Source: Caballeronia ptereochthonis (GTDB lineage: Bacteria; Pseudomonadota; Gammaproteobacteria; Burkholderiales; Burkholderiaceae). Taken from it: a stretch of 64,000 nt of DNA. The notes beneath the pieces were generated by a model that was given only the letters and a program-made list of their open reading frames with translations, was not told where the DNA came from and made no database searches. Shown one piece after another: positions 8,755 to 17,647 of the stretch (position 1 is the stretch's first letter; every line of letters starts with the position of its first letter). The DNA lies in NCBI RefSeq assembly GCF_001545075.1, contig NZ_FCOB02000017.1:108205-172204 (forward strand). Reading direction: 5' to 3'. The position numbers and the translations under genes were made by a program.

Positions 8755-8781
8755 TGCATCGTTCAAAGCGAGTGCGATGCA
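8755..8781. promoter_or_regulatory. Candidate AsnC operator between asnC and lysE
   Basis: TGCATCG (8755-8761) and CGATGCA (8775-8781) form a perfect inverted repeat with a 13-base spacer, placed near the middle of the divergent intergenic region. The position and arm length suit a dimeric AsnC regulator acting on both promoters. Assignment is by position only. Confidence 0.45.
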
Positions 8782-8844
8782 AAAGGCCAGAAAGCGCCCC
8801 ATCCGAAGTGGCACGATACGGCCTTCGAACAAGGAGCATATTTC

Positions 8845-9471
8845 ATGGTCTCGGCACACTTGCTTTGGGTTTTCATCGGCGCGCTCGCCGTCGTCTATGC
8901 GCTGCCGGGACCGGACATGGCGCTCGTGCTTCAGACGAGCGCCACGCGCGGCCTGCGGCATGGCCTCGCCGTGGCCGCCGGACTCGCCACCGCGCGCGCG
9001 GCGCACGTGACGCTTTCGGCGCTCGGCGTCGCGGCATTGTTGCGCAGCGCGCCGTGGCTCTATGACGGCGTGCGCATCGTAGGCGGCTTGTATCTCGCGT
9101 ACGTCGCGATTCAGATTTTCCGATCACCGGCGTTCGGGCTCGACGCGGCGCCCGGACAGGCCGCCGCCTCCACACTGCGCGCCGCCTGCGCGAAAGGCAT
9201 CCTGAGCAGCATCCTCAATCCGAAGGCGCTGCTCTTCTGCTCCGTGCTGCTGCCGCAGTTCGTGCGTCCGGAGGCCGGCCCCGTATGGTCGCAGGTCCTG
9301 GAACTGGGCGTGGTGCTGGTGGCGGTCGGCATCATGTTCGACCTCACGCTGGCCGCCGGTGCGGTGCGCATCTCGGGCTGGCTCAGGCGTCACCCGAAAG
9401 CGCAGACGGTTCAGCGCTGGACGTTCTCAGCGGCGTTGCTGGGGTTCGCCGTGCGGCTGTCGCTGGACTAG
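8845..9471 (+). CDS. LysE/RhtB family amino acid exporter
   Basis: This 208-residue inner-membrane protein has about six helices and the LysE/RhtB pattern: an early VYALPGPDMALVLQTSATRGLRHGLAVAAGLATA block (the PGPD motif near residue 20) and SSILNPKALLFCSVLLPQF near residue 120. The family exports amino acids such as lysine, threonine, homoserine or leucine; the substrate cannot be read here. It is divergent from the AsnC regulator. An AAGGAG ribosome site lies before the ATG. Confidence 0.92.
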   Translation: MVSAHLLWVFIGALAVVYALPGPDMALVLQTSATRGLRHGLAVAAGLATARAAHVTLSALGVAALLRSAPWLYDGVRIVGGLYLAYVAIQIFRSPAFGLDAAPGQAAASTLRAACAKGILSSILNPKALLFCSVLLPQFVRPEAGPVWSQVLELGVVLVAVGIMFDLTLAAGAVRISGWLRRHPKAQTVQRWTFSAALLGFAVRLSLD

Positions 9472-9505
9472 GACCCGGCGCGGCGCGTGTTGCGCGCCGC
9501 CGTCC

Positions 9506-10768
9506 TCAGGCTTCAAGAGGCTTCAGAAAAAGCTCGTGCTTCGGCGCGAAGTGCGCATAGAGCGGCAGAATCGCACCGCCCATCGCGCGGGCGTCGGGGC
9601 CGATCTGCCCTTCGACGAGGCGCGGGCGCGTCATGCCCTGCCAGTCGAAGCCGGCGAGCGCGTCATCGGTTCTGCGGATCACTTCGCGCAGCAAGGTCCG
9701 GTCGATCTCCCCGTCGATCACCACCGCTTCCAGATCGAGCAACGCGGCCGACGACGCAATGCCCGTCGCAATCGCGGGACAGGTCTCGCGCATCCACGCC
9801 TCCGCTAGCGGACGCAATTCCGGCGAGCACGCGCGCCCGTCGTGCGCCGCGGCGGCCGGCGCGCCCGCCGCGGCAAACGCCTTCTCCAGCACGTACACCG
9901 ACGCCGTGTTGAGCAATTGCCCCGGCCGCTTGCCGTTGCCGCCGCTGGCGAGCGGCAGCGAACCGATCGCGCCCGCATTCCCGCCCGGACCCGCGTGCAG
10001 CCGGCCATCGATCACCAGACCGCCGCCGATGAACGTCCCGATGAACACATACAGAAAGTTGCGCAGCGCGCGCCCCTCGCCCATCACGAGCTCGGCGGCG
10101 CATGCGGCCGTGGTGTCCTTGGCGAACTCGACAGGCAGCGCGGTCAGCGCCTGAATCCGCTCGCGAATGTCGATGTCGTTCCAGGCGGCCAGCGCATCGG
10201 GCGGCGTGTCGAAGAAGTCGCGCCAGCCGCCGAGCCACAGCGGCGCCGCCACGCCGATGCCCGCGATCTTCCGCGCGTTGTCGCCGAGCGCCGCGGTGAC
10301 GCGCGCGAGCCGCTCCTCCAGCGCGGGAAAGAGCGTACGCGGATCGGGGTACGGATACTCCAGCGTCTCGCGCGCGCGCACGGTGCCGACGAAGTCCATC
10401 GACAGCACGTCGAGACTGCGCCGCCCCACTTTCACGCCGATGGAAAACGCGCCGTCCGCGCGCAGCGATATCGGCACCGACGGCTGGCCGATGCGCCCGC
10501 GCACGCGCGTGCGCGGCTCCTTCGCGAGCAGCCCGTCCTCGATCAGATGATCGACGATCAGCGAGACCGTCTGCATCGACAGGCGCGTCAGGCGCGCGAC
10601 TTCGGCCTTGGGCAGCGCGCCGTGCAGCCGGATCGCCTGCAGGACGATGCGCTCGTTGAACTGGCGCATACCGAGCTGATTCGAGCCGACCGAGTGCATC
10701 GAGGCTTGCCGCGCCGTTCGTTCAGACATCGGCTCGAACCTCGCGATCCAGGCGCGCACGCCGGACAT
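9506..10768 (-). CDS. ROK-family transcriptional regulator
   Basis: This 420-residue protein has an N-terminal winged helix (about 30-95; ALPKAEVARLTRLSMQTVSLIVDHLIEDGLL) fused to a ROK sugar-kinase-like domain (about 105-400) that includes GIGVAAPLW, FAKDTTAACAAELVMG and the FIGTFIGGGLVIDGRLHAGPGGNAGAIGSLPL block. ROK repressors of the NagC/XylR type release DNA on binding a sugar or sugar phosphate. The usual Cys-rich zinc motif of ROK proteins (CxCGxxGCxE) is not visible, so zinc binding is doubtful. An alternative ATG lies 13 codons inside (MSERTARQ). No sugar operon is adjacent. Confidence 0.88.
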   Translation of the reverse strand: MSGVRAWIARFEPMSERTARQASMHSVGSNQLGMRQFNERIVLQAIRLHGALPKAEVARLTRLSMQTVSLIVDHLIEDGLLAKEPRTRVRGRIGQPSVPISLRADGAFSIGVKVGRRSLDVLSMDFVGTVRARETLEYPYPDPRTLFPALEERLARVTAALGDNARKIAGIGVAAPLWLGGWRDFFDTPPDALAAWNDIDIRERIQALTALPVEFAKDTTAACAAELVMGEGRALRNFLYVFIGTFIGGGLVIDGRLHAGPGGNAGAIGSLPLASGGNGKRPGQLLNTASVYVLEKAFAAAGAPAAAAHDGRACSPELRPLAEAWMRETCPAIATGIASSAALLDLEAVVIDGEIDRTLLREVIRRTDDALAGFDWQGMTRPRLVEGQIGPDARAMGGAILPLYAHFAPKHELFLKPLEA

Positions 10769-10968
10769 CGTTCATATGCTCGTCCCCGTTCGATTAAATC
10801 CAGTATTTTTATTTAGTAAAGGCGTCCGGGGTGATTTTATCAAGCGCGTATCCGCAGGCGTTTGGCGCAAGCCGAAGCCGCGGGCGCCGGCATCAATATT
10901 TTTTTCGATTTTTAGTCGGTTATGTTCGGCGAGAAGCCTTATTCAAACGACTCTCGTCCTTCAAAAAA

Positions 10969-11178
10969 ATGAGCACACTGGAAGCCCTTCACGCGATCGT
11001 CAACGACAGCGACGCGCCGCAGATCATTCGCGATCACATCGTGGATTCGCTGCAGTTCGCGCTGCGCAACCATCCCGGCTACTTCACGCGCAAGGAGATT
11101 CAGTGGCTCGCGCAATGGGACGACACGCGCATTCCCATCGCGGCGGCGAAGGTATTGAGCGAGATGAAGACGGCCTGA
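10969..11178 (+). CDS. Small conserved hypothetical protein
   Basis: This predicted 69-residue protein, MSTLEALHAIVNDSDAPQII..., ends WLAQWDDTRIPIAAAKVLSEM. It is helical and soluble with no signal. The ATG at 10969 follows an A-rich stretch without a good ribosome site. I do not recognise it. The well-formed protein-like sequence and the compact fit between the ROK gene and the convergent GGDEF-EAL gene support it. The 200 bases upstream are AT-rich and probably hold the promoters for this gene and the divergent ROK gene. Confidence 0.6.
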   Translation: MSTLEALHAIVNDSDAPQIIRDHIVDSLQFALRNHPGYFTRKEIQWLAQWDDTRIPIAAAKVLSEMKTA

Positions 11179-11191
11179 GCGTTTCCTGCAC

Positions 11192-14161
11192 TCAGTGCGT
11201 GCCGGACGCGCGCGCATGCCATTCGTAGTCGAATACGGTGGCCTGCGCGGGCTCCGAGAGGCATTCGACGAAGCGCACCACTTCCGGGTCCTTCAGGAAG
11301 CTCGCGGCGGAACTCGCCGCCAGAATCGCCGAGCTTTCCTGCGGCCGCGCGACCAGGAAGCCCTGCACATAATCCACGCCGATTTCCTGCAACGCGCGCA
11401 GCGTATCGACGTCCTCGACCCATTCCGCCACGCTGCGCATGCCGAGGTTGCGCGCGAGCGCGACGATCGCCTCGACGATCGCGATATCCGCCGGATGCGC
11501 GCACATCGAGCGCACGAATTCGCCGTCGATCTTGAGCGCATCGGCCGACAGCGCCTTCAGATACTTGAACGACGTGTAGCCCGCGCCGAAGTCGTCGAGC
11601 GCGATCTTGCCGCCCATGTCGTGCACCCGCGCAATGAAGCGCTGCGTGTTCTCCAGATCGTGCAGCGCCACGCTCTCCGTGATCTCAAGGCAGAGGTAAT
11701 GCACGATCGACTGGTAGCGCGCGAAGAGCGCGAAGATGTCCTCCATGAACTGCTCGTCGTTGAGCGAGCCGCCCGAGAGGTTCACGCAGATGAACTGCGT
11801 GTTGCCGAGCCGATGCTGATGCGCCTCGATCCATTCGAGCAGCGTCGAGATGACCCAGCGGTCGATCGCCGCGATGTTGCCCGACTCCTCCGCCGCGACG
11901 ATCACCTTGCCTGCGGGCAGCGTGGCGCCGTCGGGTGCGCGCATGCGCAGCAGCACTTCGAAATTGAGTGATTCGGTCGGCGCCGAGAGCGACATGATCG
12001 GCTGCATCACGAGGAAAAGTCCCGGCGGCAGGCGATTGCGCCCGAGCGTCTCGACGAGCCTCAGCTCCTCCGCGCGCTCCTCGAACGCAGCCGCGCCCTT
12101 GCGATACGTGACGAGATGCGTGTGCGCGACCTTCTTCGCCTCGCGGCACGCGCGGTCGGCATGCGAGAGCGCGTCCTGCACACGCACGCCCTGCGAGCAT
12201 TCCACGAGGCCGATCGACGCCTTCACCTGGAACGCGCGATTGCCGACCTGATACGGCGCATCGGACAGAATCGAGATGAGCTCGCGGCATTGCGCGATGG
12301 CGTCCTCGATCGACGTATCGTGCATCACGCAGACGAACTCGTCGCCGCCGATGCGCCCGACCGGATAGCTGCGCGCGAAGTGCGCCCGCGTGCGCGCCGC
12401 GACCTGACGCAGCACTTCGTCGCCGCAGCGGTGGCCGAAGAGATCGTTGACCAGCTTGAAGCGGTCGAGGTCGACATAAGCCAACGCCCACGGCAGTGTC
12501 TCGTCGCTCTGCGCGGAGATCGCCTTCTCGATGCCCCGTCGGTTCAGCGAGCCGGTGAGCGGATCATGCTCCGCGAGAAAGCGCAGGCGCTCGACGGCTT
12601 TGGAACGCTCGGTCGTGTCCTGCAGCGAGCCTTCGATCCATCCGTTCGAGCGGATCGCCTTCAATAAATAACGCCGCTCGCCGGTGCCGTGCTCGGCCGA
12701 GCCGCTCATCTCGAGTTCGCCGTCGCTGCCCTTCGACGCCAGCGCCTGCAGTGCGCCCCACGCGCCCGCCTCGAAGTAGTCGTTCCAGTGACGCGCCTTG
12801 TAGTCGGCCTTCTGCAGATCGAGCATGGCGCGCAACGCGGGATTGGCACGAACGAAATGGCCATCCGGGTCGAGCGTGAAGAGGCCGATCGGCGTGACTT
12901 CGTAGGTGTTGCGCAATTCCATCTGCGCCTGGCGGCGGAAGTCGCGCTCGGCGCGCATCTGCTCGGCGATCGCAAAGGCGGCCATCATGCTCGACGAGAG
13001 CGCGGCCATCACCGTGTTGACGCCGCCGACCAGCACCTTCAGCCCGAAGGCCGCGCCGAGCACTTCGGAGAAGGTGGCGAACAGCACGACGCCGAGCGAC
13101 GCCACGTACCAGAGCACGGTGCGCGAGCGCGCCATCCAGACGAGCCGCGCAAGGAAGAACAGCAGCACGCAGATGCCGAAGCCCGCGATGATCCACAGCG
13201 TGGGGATGAAATACGCATACGGCAGCGTGAGCGCCGCGGCGAGCAGCACGATGCCGACATACTGGATCACGCGCAGCAGCCAGCGATAGCCGACCACGCG
13301 CAATTCACGGCGGAAGAGCTGCTGGAAGAGCGCGGCGGTCAGCAGGTAATAGGCCGCGAAAGTGAACTGCCGCAACGGCTGCATGAAATCGGACGGCAGC
13401 AGGCGGCCGAGCCATTGCATGTCCCAGCCCATCGCGTTTGCGCACAGCCGCAGATTGCCGACGAGCCACACCGCGAAAATCACATACGTCCATTCCTGAT
13501 TGATGAGCGCGGTGACGAACACGAACACCGCGAGCGTCAGCAAACCGCCGGCGATGAGTCCCGAGCTCTCCTGAAAATCGAGCGCCGAATTGCGCAGGCC
13601 CGGCCAGTCCCACGCGAAGGCATTGATTTGCGCCGGGCCCGAAAAGGTGCCGCGGCAGAGAATGTTTTCAGACTGCTTGAGCCGGCCGACCTGAATGGAG
13701 AAGCCCGCCTTCACCACGCGCATCTCGCCGCTTACGCTGTCGCGATCCGCGCGGCCGAGCGGCGCGAGGGTGCTCGCATTCCAGCAGGCAAGCGTTTGCG
13801 CGTGACGCGAAGGCAATTCCACGACCGTCGACGAATCCGAACTCATGCTGGGCGTGGTGAAACTGAACCAGATCGGCTTTTCGGAAAGACGCGTGCTGTA
13901 GCGCGAAACGGGCGCCGCGCCGCGCAGCGCTTCGAGCGCGTCGGCGGGATCGGCGATATCGCCCTTATCGGCGACGACACGCAACGCGAGCGGAACCGCG
14001 CCGCGCGTTTCGTACTGGCGCGGCAGAAAATAAAGCGTCGCGAGCGTACCGAGCAAAATCAGGAACGGCACGGCATAAACCGCGACCGCGTACAGCGCGT
14101 CGTCGATCCACGAGCCCGTGCGTCTGAATCTCGATAAGGAAGCTGGAATAACCGACGCCAT
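11192..14161 (-). CDS. Membrane-bound GGDEF-EAL cyclic-di-GMP enzyme
   Basis: This protein has 989 residues from the ATG at 14161 (the frame stays open to 14227). Order: one membrane helix near residue 25, a periplasmic region of about 170 residues, seven or eight membrane helices (about 210-415), a PAS-like segment (TYEVTPIGLFTLDPDGHFVRANPAL), GGDEF and EAL. The cyclase motif GGDEF is intact at 605-609, with HDPLTGSLNRRG before it. The EAL domain carries EVL in place of EAL (E735) but keeps NLSGGS, EITES, DDFGAG, LKID and a late Glu in AEWVED, so phosphodiesterase activity is possible. A 7TM-type sensor probably sets the balance. A FeeM-like gene precedes it on the same strand. Confidence 0.9.
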   Translation of the reverse strand: MASVIPASLSRFRRTGSWIDDALYAVAVYAVPFLILLGTLATLYFLPRQYETRGAVPLALRVVADKGDIADPADALEALRGAAPVSRYSTRLSEKPIWFSFTTPSMSSDSSTVVELPSRHAQTLACWNASTLAPLGRADRDSVSGEMRVVKAGFSIQVGRLKQSENILCRGTFSGPAQINAFAWDWPGLRNSALDFQESSGLIAGGLLTLAVFVFVTALINQEWTYVIFAVWLVGNLRLCANAMGWDMQWLGRLLPSDFMQPLRQFTFAAYYLLTAALFQQLFRRELRVVGYRWLLRVIQYVGIVLLAAALTLPYAYFIPTLWIIAGFGICVLLFFLARLVWMARSRTVLWYVASLGVVLFATFSEVLGAAFGLKVLVGGVNTVMAALSSSMMAAFAIAEQMRAERDFRRQAQMELRNTYEVTPIGLFTLDPDGHFVRANPALRAMLDLQKADYKARHWNDYFEAGAWGALQALASKGSDGELEMSGSAEHGTGERRYLLKAIRSNGWIEGSLQDTTERSKAVERLRFLAEHDPLTGSLNRRGIEKAISAQSDETLPWALAYVDLDRFKLVNDLFGHRCGDEVLRQVAARTRAHFARSYPVGRIGGDEFVCVMHDTSIEDAIAQCRELISILSDAPYQVGNRAFQVKASIGLVECSQGVRVQDALSHADRACREAKKVAHTHLVTYRKGAAAFEERAEELRLVETLGRNRLPPGLFLVMQPIMSLSAPTESLNFEVLLRMRAPDGATLPAGKVIVAAEESGNIAAIDRWVISTLLEWIEAHQHRLGNTQFICVNLSGGSLNDEQFMEDIFALFARYQSIVHYLCLEITESVALHDLENTQRFIARVHDMGGKIALDDFGAGYTSFKYLKALSADALKIDGEFVRSMCAHPADIAIVEAIVALARNLGMRSVAEWVEDVDTLRALQEIGVDYVQGFLVARPQESSAILAASSAASFLKDPEVVRFVECLSEPAQATVFDYEWHARASGTH

Positions 14162-14207
14162 ACCTGGAAAAACCCCCGTGTGCGCCCACGCCCCGATGCG
14201 ACGGGGC

Positions 14208-14281
14208 AAGCGGCGGCGGAGCCGCAAAAGATCCCCAGGCGCCGCCGCTTTTGGCCAACCGGACCGCTCCGGGGTCCGGTT
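14208..14281. other. Two strong hairpins between the FeeM-like and GGDEF-EAL genes
   Basis: Stem 1 pairs 14208-14218 with 14240-14250 (11 bp, GC-rich). Stem 2 pairs 14257-14265 with 14273-14281 (9 bp). Stem 2 is followed by TTT on the plus strand, which would terminate a plus-strand transcript, but no plus-strand gene is present. On the minus strand, where both flanking genes run, neither stem has a good T-run. They could be a weak terminator, an RNA processing site or an attenuator of the GGDEF-EAL gene. Confidence 0.5.
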
Positions 14282-14314
14282 TTTCGCTATTACCTTCCTG
14301 GAAACGTGCTGCCT

Positions 14315-15091
14315 TTACCTGCCGTAAGCCATTAATGGAGCCTCCGGGCATCGTACCGGTTCCCACTCAAAAGATAAATCTACAGAATGCAAATCGATGT
14401 CCGGATGATGCGTGTGCACCATGTAATTGAAGAGCGGATGACGGGCTTCTTCCCAGCGCTGGCGCGCCGCGGCGACGTCCTTCGCCAGCACGCGATGCGG
14501 CAGGCCGCCCACGTGCGACATCGGCAGGAACTCGTTGACGCCGAAAACATCCTTGAAGAGCATCGCCTCATACTCCCGATCCAGCGGCGAACGCGCCGTG
14601 ATCACCATGTAATCGATCTCGTGCAGTTCGCAGAACATCCAGAGGGCCTTGCACAACGCCACTTTCACCACCCGCCCTACCATCCCGCCCGCGACGCCGA
14701 GACGCGTCGCTTCCGCGAGACGGCTCGCCCCCAGATGCTCGGGCAGGCGGACCGACTGCTCGACGGCGAGCGGCCCGCAGGCATTGGTCTGGATGCGCAT
14801 GGTGCCGAGCGGCGCGCCATCCAGCTTGGATTCCGCCAGTAGCACGACCGTGCCGCGGTCACGGTCGGAGGGCTCGATCGCCATCGTTTCGGCAAATTCG
14901 GGCAGATGCCGCCCGTAGGCCGAACGTCTGATCGATACGGCTTTCTGCAATCCGGCATCGTCACGGACGATACGGATAGTAAACGGCATCCGCTCCGTTT
15001 TCTGAAGTGAGGGAACAACCGTGAGAGCCGGGCGAACCGCCACTTCGGATTGGTTGGCGGCGGTGTTGTTGGCAAGGTTCAGACGTTCCAT
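14315..15091 (-). CDS. FeeM-like N-acyl amino acid synthase (GNAT fold)
   Basis: This 258-residue soluble protein matches the FeeM/N-acyltransferase pattern: IRIVRDDAGLQKAVSIRRSAYGRHLPEF near residue 40, GTVVLLAESKLDGAPLGTMRIQTN, ASRLAEATRLGVAGG, and FCELHEIDYMVITARSPLDREYEAMLFKDVF. FeeM-type enzymes transfer a long acyl chain from acyl carrier protein to an amino acid such as tyrosine. The first ~35 residues look disordered. It lies 153 bases upstream of the GGDEF-EAL gene on the same strand. The acyl and amino acid substrates are not predictable. The family call rests on motif recall. Confidence 0.75.
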   Translation of the reverse strand: MERLNLANNTAANQSEVAVRPALTVVPSLQKTERMPFTIRIVRDDAGLQKAVSIRRSAYGRHLPEFAETMAIEPSDRDRGTVVLLAESKLDGAPLGTMRIQTNACGPLAVEQSVRLPEHLGASRLAEATRLGVAGGMVGRVVKVALCKALWMFCELHEIDYMVITARSPLDREYEAMLFKDVFGVNEFLPMSHVGGLPHRVLAKDVAAARQRWEEARHPLFNYMVHTHHPDIDLHSVDLSFEWEPVRCPEAPLMAYGR

Positions 15092-15561
15092 TTGTAAAAC
15101 CCCATTTTTTCTTGGCGATTGGAAAGACGCCGCGTGTTAAGGACGACTTTTGGTGGGTTCCTCACACGGCGCATCGAGCCTCTCACGAAGTCAAATAACG
15201 GGGTGCGCGCTTGCCGCTGTTTCTCAGCAAATTTCAGGCTAAACAAGAGGAAGAAAGCTTCTAATCGACGAGCCAATCGCCGCGTAGCCGCCGTAAACCG
15301 AAATATGCATATGTCACACAGGAATATGCGTGCCGGAAACGAGTGAAAGAAACGAGAGCGAGCAGCCACCATTTACGCGAGAGGCATTTGGAAGAATAGC
15401 CTTCGCAGAACTGCTGCGGCGCATCGCGTAAACGCTGGAAAACATGAAAAAAAAGGGACACGGTAACGTTTGCTCACGGGCCGGTTTCGCAGAATCTGCG
15501 AAACCGGCGGAACGCAAAATGTAGTAGTTGCGAGCTGCGCGGGCGGAGCGGATGCCCGACG
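15092..15561. other. Intergenic region upstream of the FeeM-like gene
   Basis: These 470 bases lie between two minus-strand genes and are less GC-rich than the surroundings, as expected for a promoter and leader region. The short frames here lack ribosome sites and protein-like composition. I see no convincing gene, RNA gene or repeat. Confidence 0.5.
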
Positions 15562-15591
15562 AAAAGCGGGCGCCCGTAATGGGGCGCCCGC
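15562..15591 (-). terminator. Intrinsic terminator of the 140-residue hypothetical gene
   Basis: A perfect 10-bp stem (15566-15575 with 15582-15591) with a 6-base loop is followed on the minus strand by TTTT (15565-15562), about 60 bases after the stop of the gene at 15649. Confidence 0.8.
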
Positions 15592-15648
15592 CTTTGGCAT
15601 GACATATTCGAGTCGGCTGTGTGAAATCGGCCGAAGCGAATCAGAGAA

Positions 15649-16071
15649 TCAGTCGTCGTCGTCGAGCCAGGGAATGTCCACGTCGGTAATGAAAGCGACC
15701 ATCGCAAGCGGCCTGCCTTCCTGCCGCCCGATATTGCCGTCCGCGCGTTGCCACTCGCAGCGGAAAACCGTCGACGGCGTATCGGCAAGCAGCGTCACCG
15801 TGCGAATCTCGTCCGGATCGTTGTCCTCCACCGGGCCATCGAGCGATATGAGCAACTGCTGCGGCCATACGCCGTCGGCGGGATCGTAAATCTTGTCGCC
15901 ATCGTGAATGACGACATGCGCCTCGACGCCGATCGTCGCCGATGCCTCGACGATCATCTTGCCGAGCGCGCGCAGCACCGCCGTGGCGCGGCTCGAGTTG
16001 GCCTGGCGGATCGCGAGATCGCCGCGCGTCAGCGCCTGTTCGAGTTTGGGATTGGTTTTCTGTTGCGCCAT
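15649..16071 (-). CDS. Conserved hypothetical protein (possibly DUF3022)
   Basis: This is a 140-residue soluble protein: MAQQKTNPKLEQALTRGDLAIRQ at the start, a middle beta-rich part (VEAHVVIHDGDKIYDPADGVWPQQLLISLDG) and a very acidic end (DVDIPWLDDDD). I believe it is a family confined largely to Burkholderia and relatives, possibly DUF3022, but the function is unknown and the name is not certain. It has its own terminator and no operon partner. Confidence 0.7.
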   Translation of the reverse strand: MAQQKTNPKLEQALTRGDLAIRQANSSRATAVLRALGKMIVEASATIGVEAHVVIHDGDKIYDPADGVWPQQLLISLDGPVEDNDPDEIRTVTLLADTPSTVFRCEWQRADGNIGRQEGRPLAMVAFITDVDIPWLDDDD

Positions 16072-16398
16072 CTATCTCTCTCAAAGGTGTGTTGCAACTT
16101 TCGACGAGTCGTGCCCGGTTTAAGTTGCAGGCGGATCATATCGCTGCAACAACAAAGATAGGTCGTGCGTGCGTCCGCGGCAAACCGGGCAGCGCCAGAC
16201 CTGTATCGATGTACAGACGACTTGCGCGCTCAAGTTTCTTCACAACCGGCCGATATTGCGGTCATCCCCTCCGAAACGCGTGACTGCCGTGCCGTTCATC
16301 GACCTGTGTGCTCCTCTCTGCGTTCGTCCGCCGGCGCGCGCTTCCCGTCCGCCGTCTCCGGGCACCGCGCGGCCGACGCCGGCCACCTTCGCGGGAAC
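16072..16398. other. Region upstream of the EAL gene
   Basis: These 327 bases lie between divergent genes. The EAL gene frame is open back to 16165, but translation of 16165-16398 (Ala/Ser/Arg-rich, no domain pattern) looks non-coding. It probably holds the two divergent promoters; no clear palindrome was seen. Confidence 0.4.
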
Positions 16399-17631
16399 GT
16401 GTTGAGCGCAGAGACGGGGATCGTCGACGGCATCACGCTGTGCACGCATCTCCAGCCGATCTACAGCCTGCCGCATCAGCGCGAGGTCGGCTACGAGGCG
16501 CTCCTGCGCGGCGATGCGGGCGGCGGCGCGCTCGTCGGCCCGTTCGATCTGTTCGGGCGGGCAATCGTCGCGGGCAAGCTGACCGAGCTCGACCGCATGA
16601 GCCACCTCACGCACCTGCGCAACGCGGCGCCGCTCCTGCCGGATGCGCAGTGGCTCTTCATCAACATCAATCCGGCGACCTTCACCGATCCGGGCTACGC
16701 GGCGCGGCTCGCGGCGGCGACGCGCGAAGCGGGTCTCGCGCCGGAGCGCGTCGTGATCGAAGTGCTGGAATCCGGCGGCACCGACGTCGCGGAAATCTCC
16801 CGCGCGACGCATGCCTTCCGCGCGCAGGGCTTTCTCGTCGCGGTCGACGATTTCGGCGCGGGCCATTCCAACATCGACCGGCTGCTCACGCTCAAGCCGG
16901 ACATCGTCAAGCTCGACCGCAGCCTCGTGCGCGCCGGGAGCACGCATCAGCGCGTCCCCATGCGCGACGCGCTGATGCCGAAGCTGGTCGATCTGCTGCA
17001 CGAATCGGGCATGTTCGTGGTCGCCGAAGGCATCGAGACCGGCGAGGATCTGATGCTGGCGGCGCGCTCGAACGTCGATTTCGTGCAGGGCTATCTCTTC
17101 GGCATGCCATCGCCGCGTCTCGCCCGGCGTGGCGCGGCCACGCCCCTTTTCGATGACGTGTTCGACGCGCTCGCCCAGATGCGCCGCACCGAGCGGCTCG
17201 CGGATGATCTGCTCCTGTGGCCTTATCGTTCGAGCCTGACGCAGGCGGCCGCGCGCTTCGCCACCGGCGCGACGACGCAAGCCGCCTGCGCCGACCTGCT
17301 CGCCCTGCCTTGCACGCTCAGCTGCTTCTTCCTCGACCAGGGCGGCCGCGAGTTCATGCCGGGCCTGGCCGGCGCCGCCGCGAAAGCGCCGAGCGAGCGC
17401 TTTGCGCCGATCGCCGATCCTTCCGCCGGACGCTGGGACAACCGCCCGTATTTCGTCGATGCGCACGCCAACCCGCAGCAAGTGATCACGAGCGCGCCGT
17501 ATCTCTCGGTGACGGGCACGTCGCTGTGCGTGACGCTCACGATCGCGATGCAGCGCGCGGCGAAGCCCGTGGTGATCGGCGCGGATCTCGACTGGCGCCG
17601 GCTGATCGAGGCGGCGCCCGCGATTTTCTGA
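16399..17631 (+). CDS. EAL-domain cyclic-di-GMP phosphodiesterase with YkuI_C-like sensor
   Basis: This protein has about 410 residues from the GTG at 16399. The EAL domain occupies about 15-245 and keeps the catalytic set: YEALLRG, ININPATF, IEVLES, VDDFGAGHSNIDRL, IVKLDRSLV and VAEGIET. It is therefore predicted to hydrolyse cyclic-di-GMP to pGpG. The C-terminal ~150 residues end in RPYFVDAHANPQQVITSAP and YLSVTGTSLCVTLTIAMQ, a PAS-like module of the YkuI_C type that may sense a ligand or mediate dimerisation. No GGDEF domain or membrane segment is present. The start is uncertain because no upstream ATG or strong ribosome site stands out. Confidence 0.85.
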   Translation: MLSAETGIVDGITLCTHLQPIYSLPHQREVGYEALLRGDAGGGALVGPFDLFGRAIVAGKLTELDRMSHLTHLRNAAPLLPDAQWLFININPATFTDPGYAARLAAATREAGLAPERVVIEVLESGGTDVAEISRATHAFRAQGFLVAVDDFGAGHSNIDRLLTLKPDIVKLDRSLVRAGSTHQRVPMRDALMPKLVDLLHESGMFVVAEGIETGEDLMLAARSNVDFVQGYLFGMPSPRLARRGAATPLFDDVFDALAQMRRTERLADDLLLWPYRSSLTQAAARFATGATTQAACADLLALPCTLSCFFLDQGGREFMPGLAGAAAKAPSERFAPIADPSAGRWDNRPYFVDAHANPQQVITSAPYLSVTGTSLCVTLTIAMQRAAKPVVIGADLDWRRLIEAAPAIF

Positions 17632-17647
17632 GCGCATTTGCCCCGCC

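Noticed and set aside
14162..14314. Possible cyclic-di-GMP riboswitch before the GGDEF-EAL gene
   Set aside because: The two stems do not show the conserved core sequences of known c-di-GMP riboswitches, so only hairpins are reported.
15079..15372. 97-residue frame upstream of the FeeM-like gene
   Set aside because: It has no ribosome site, mixed basic composition and overlaps the FeeM-like start region; it is more likely promoter DNA.
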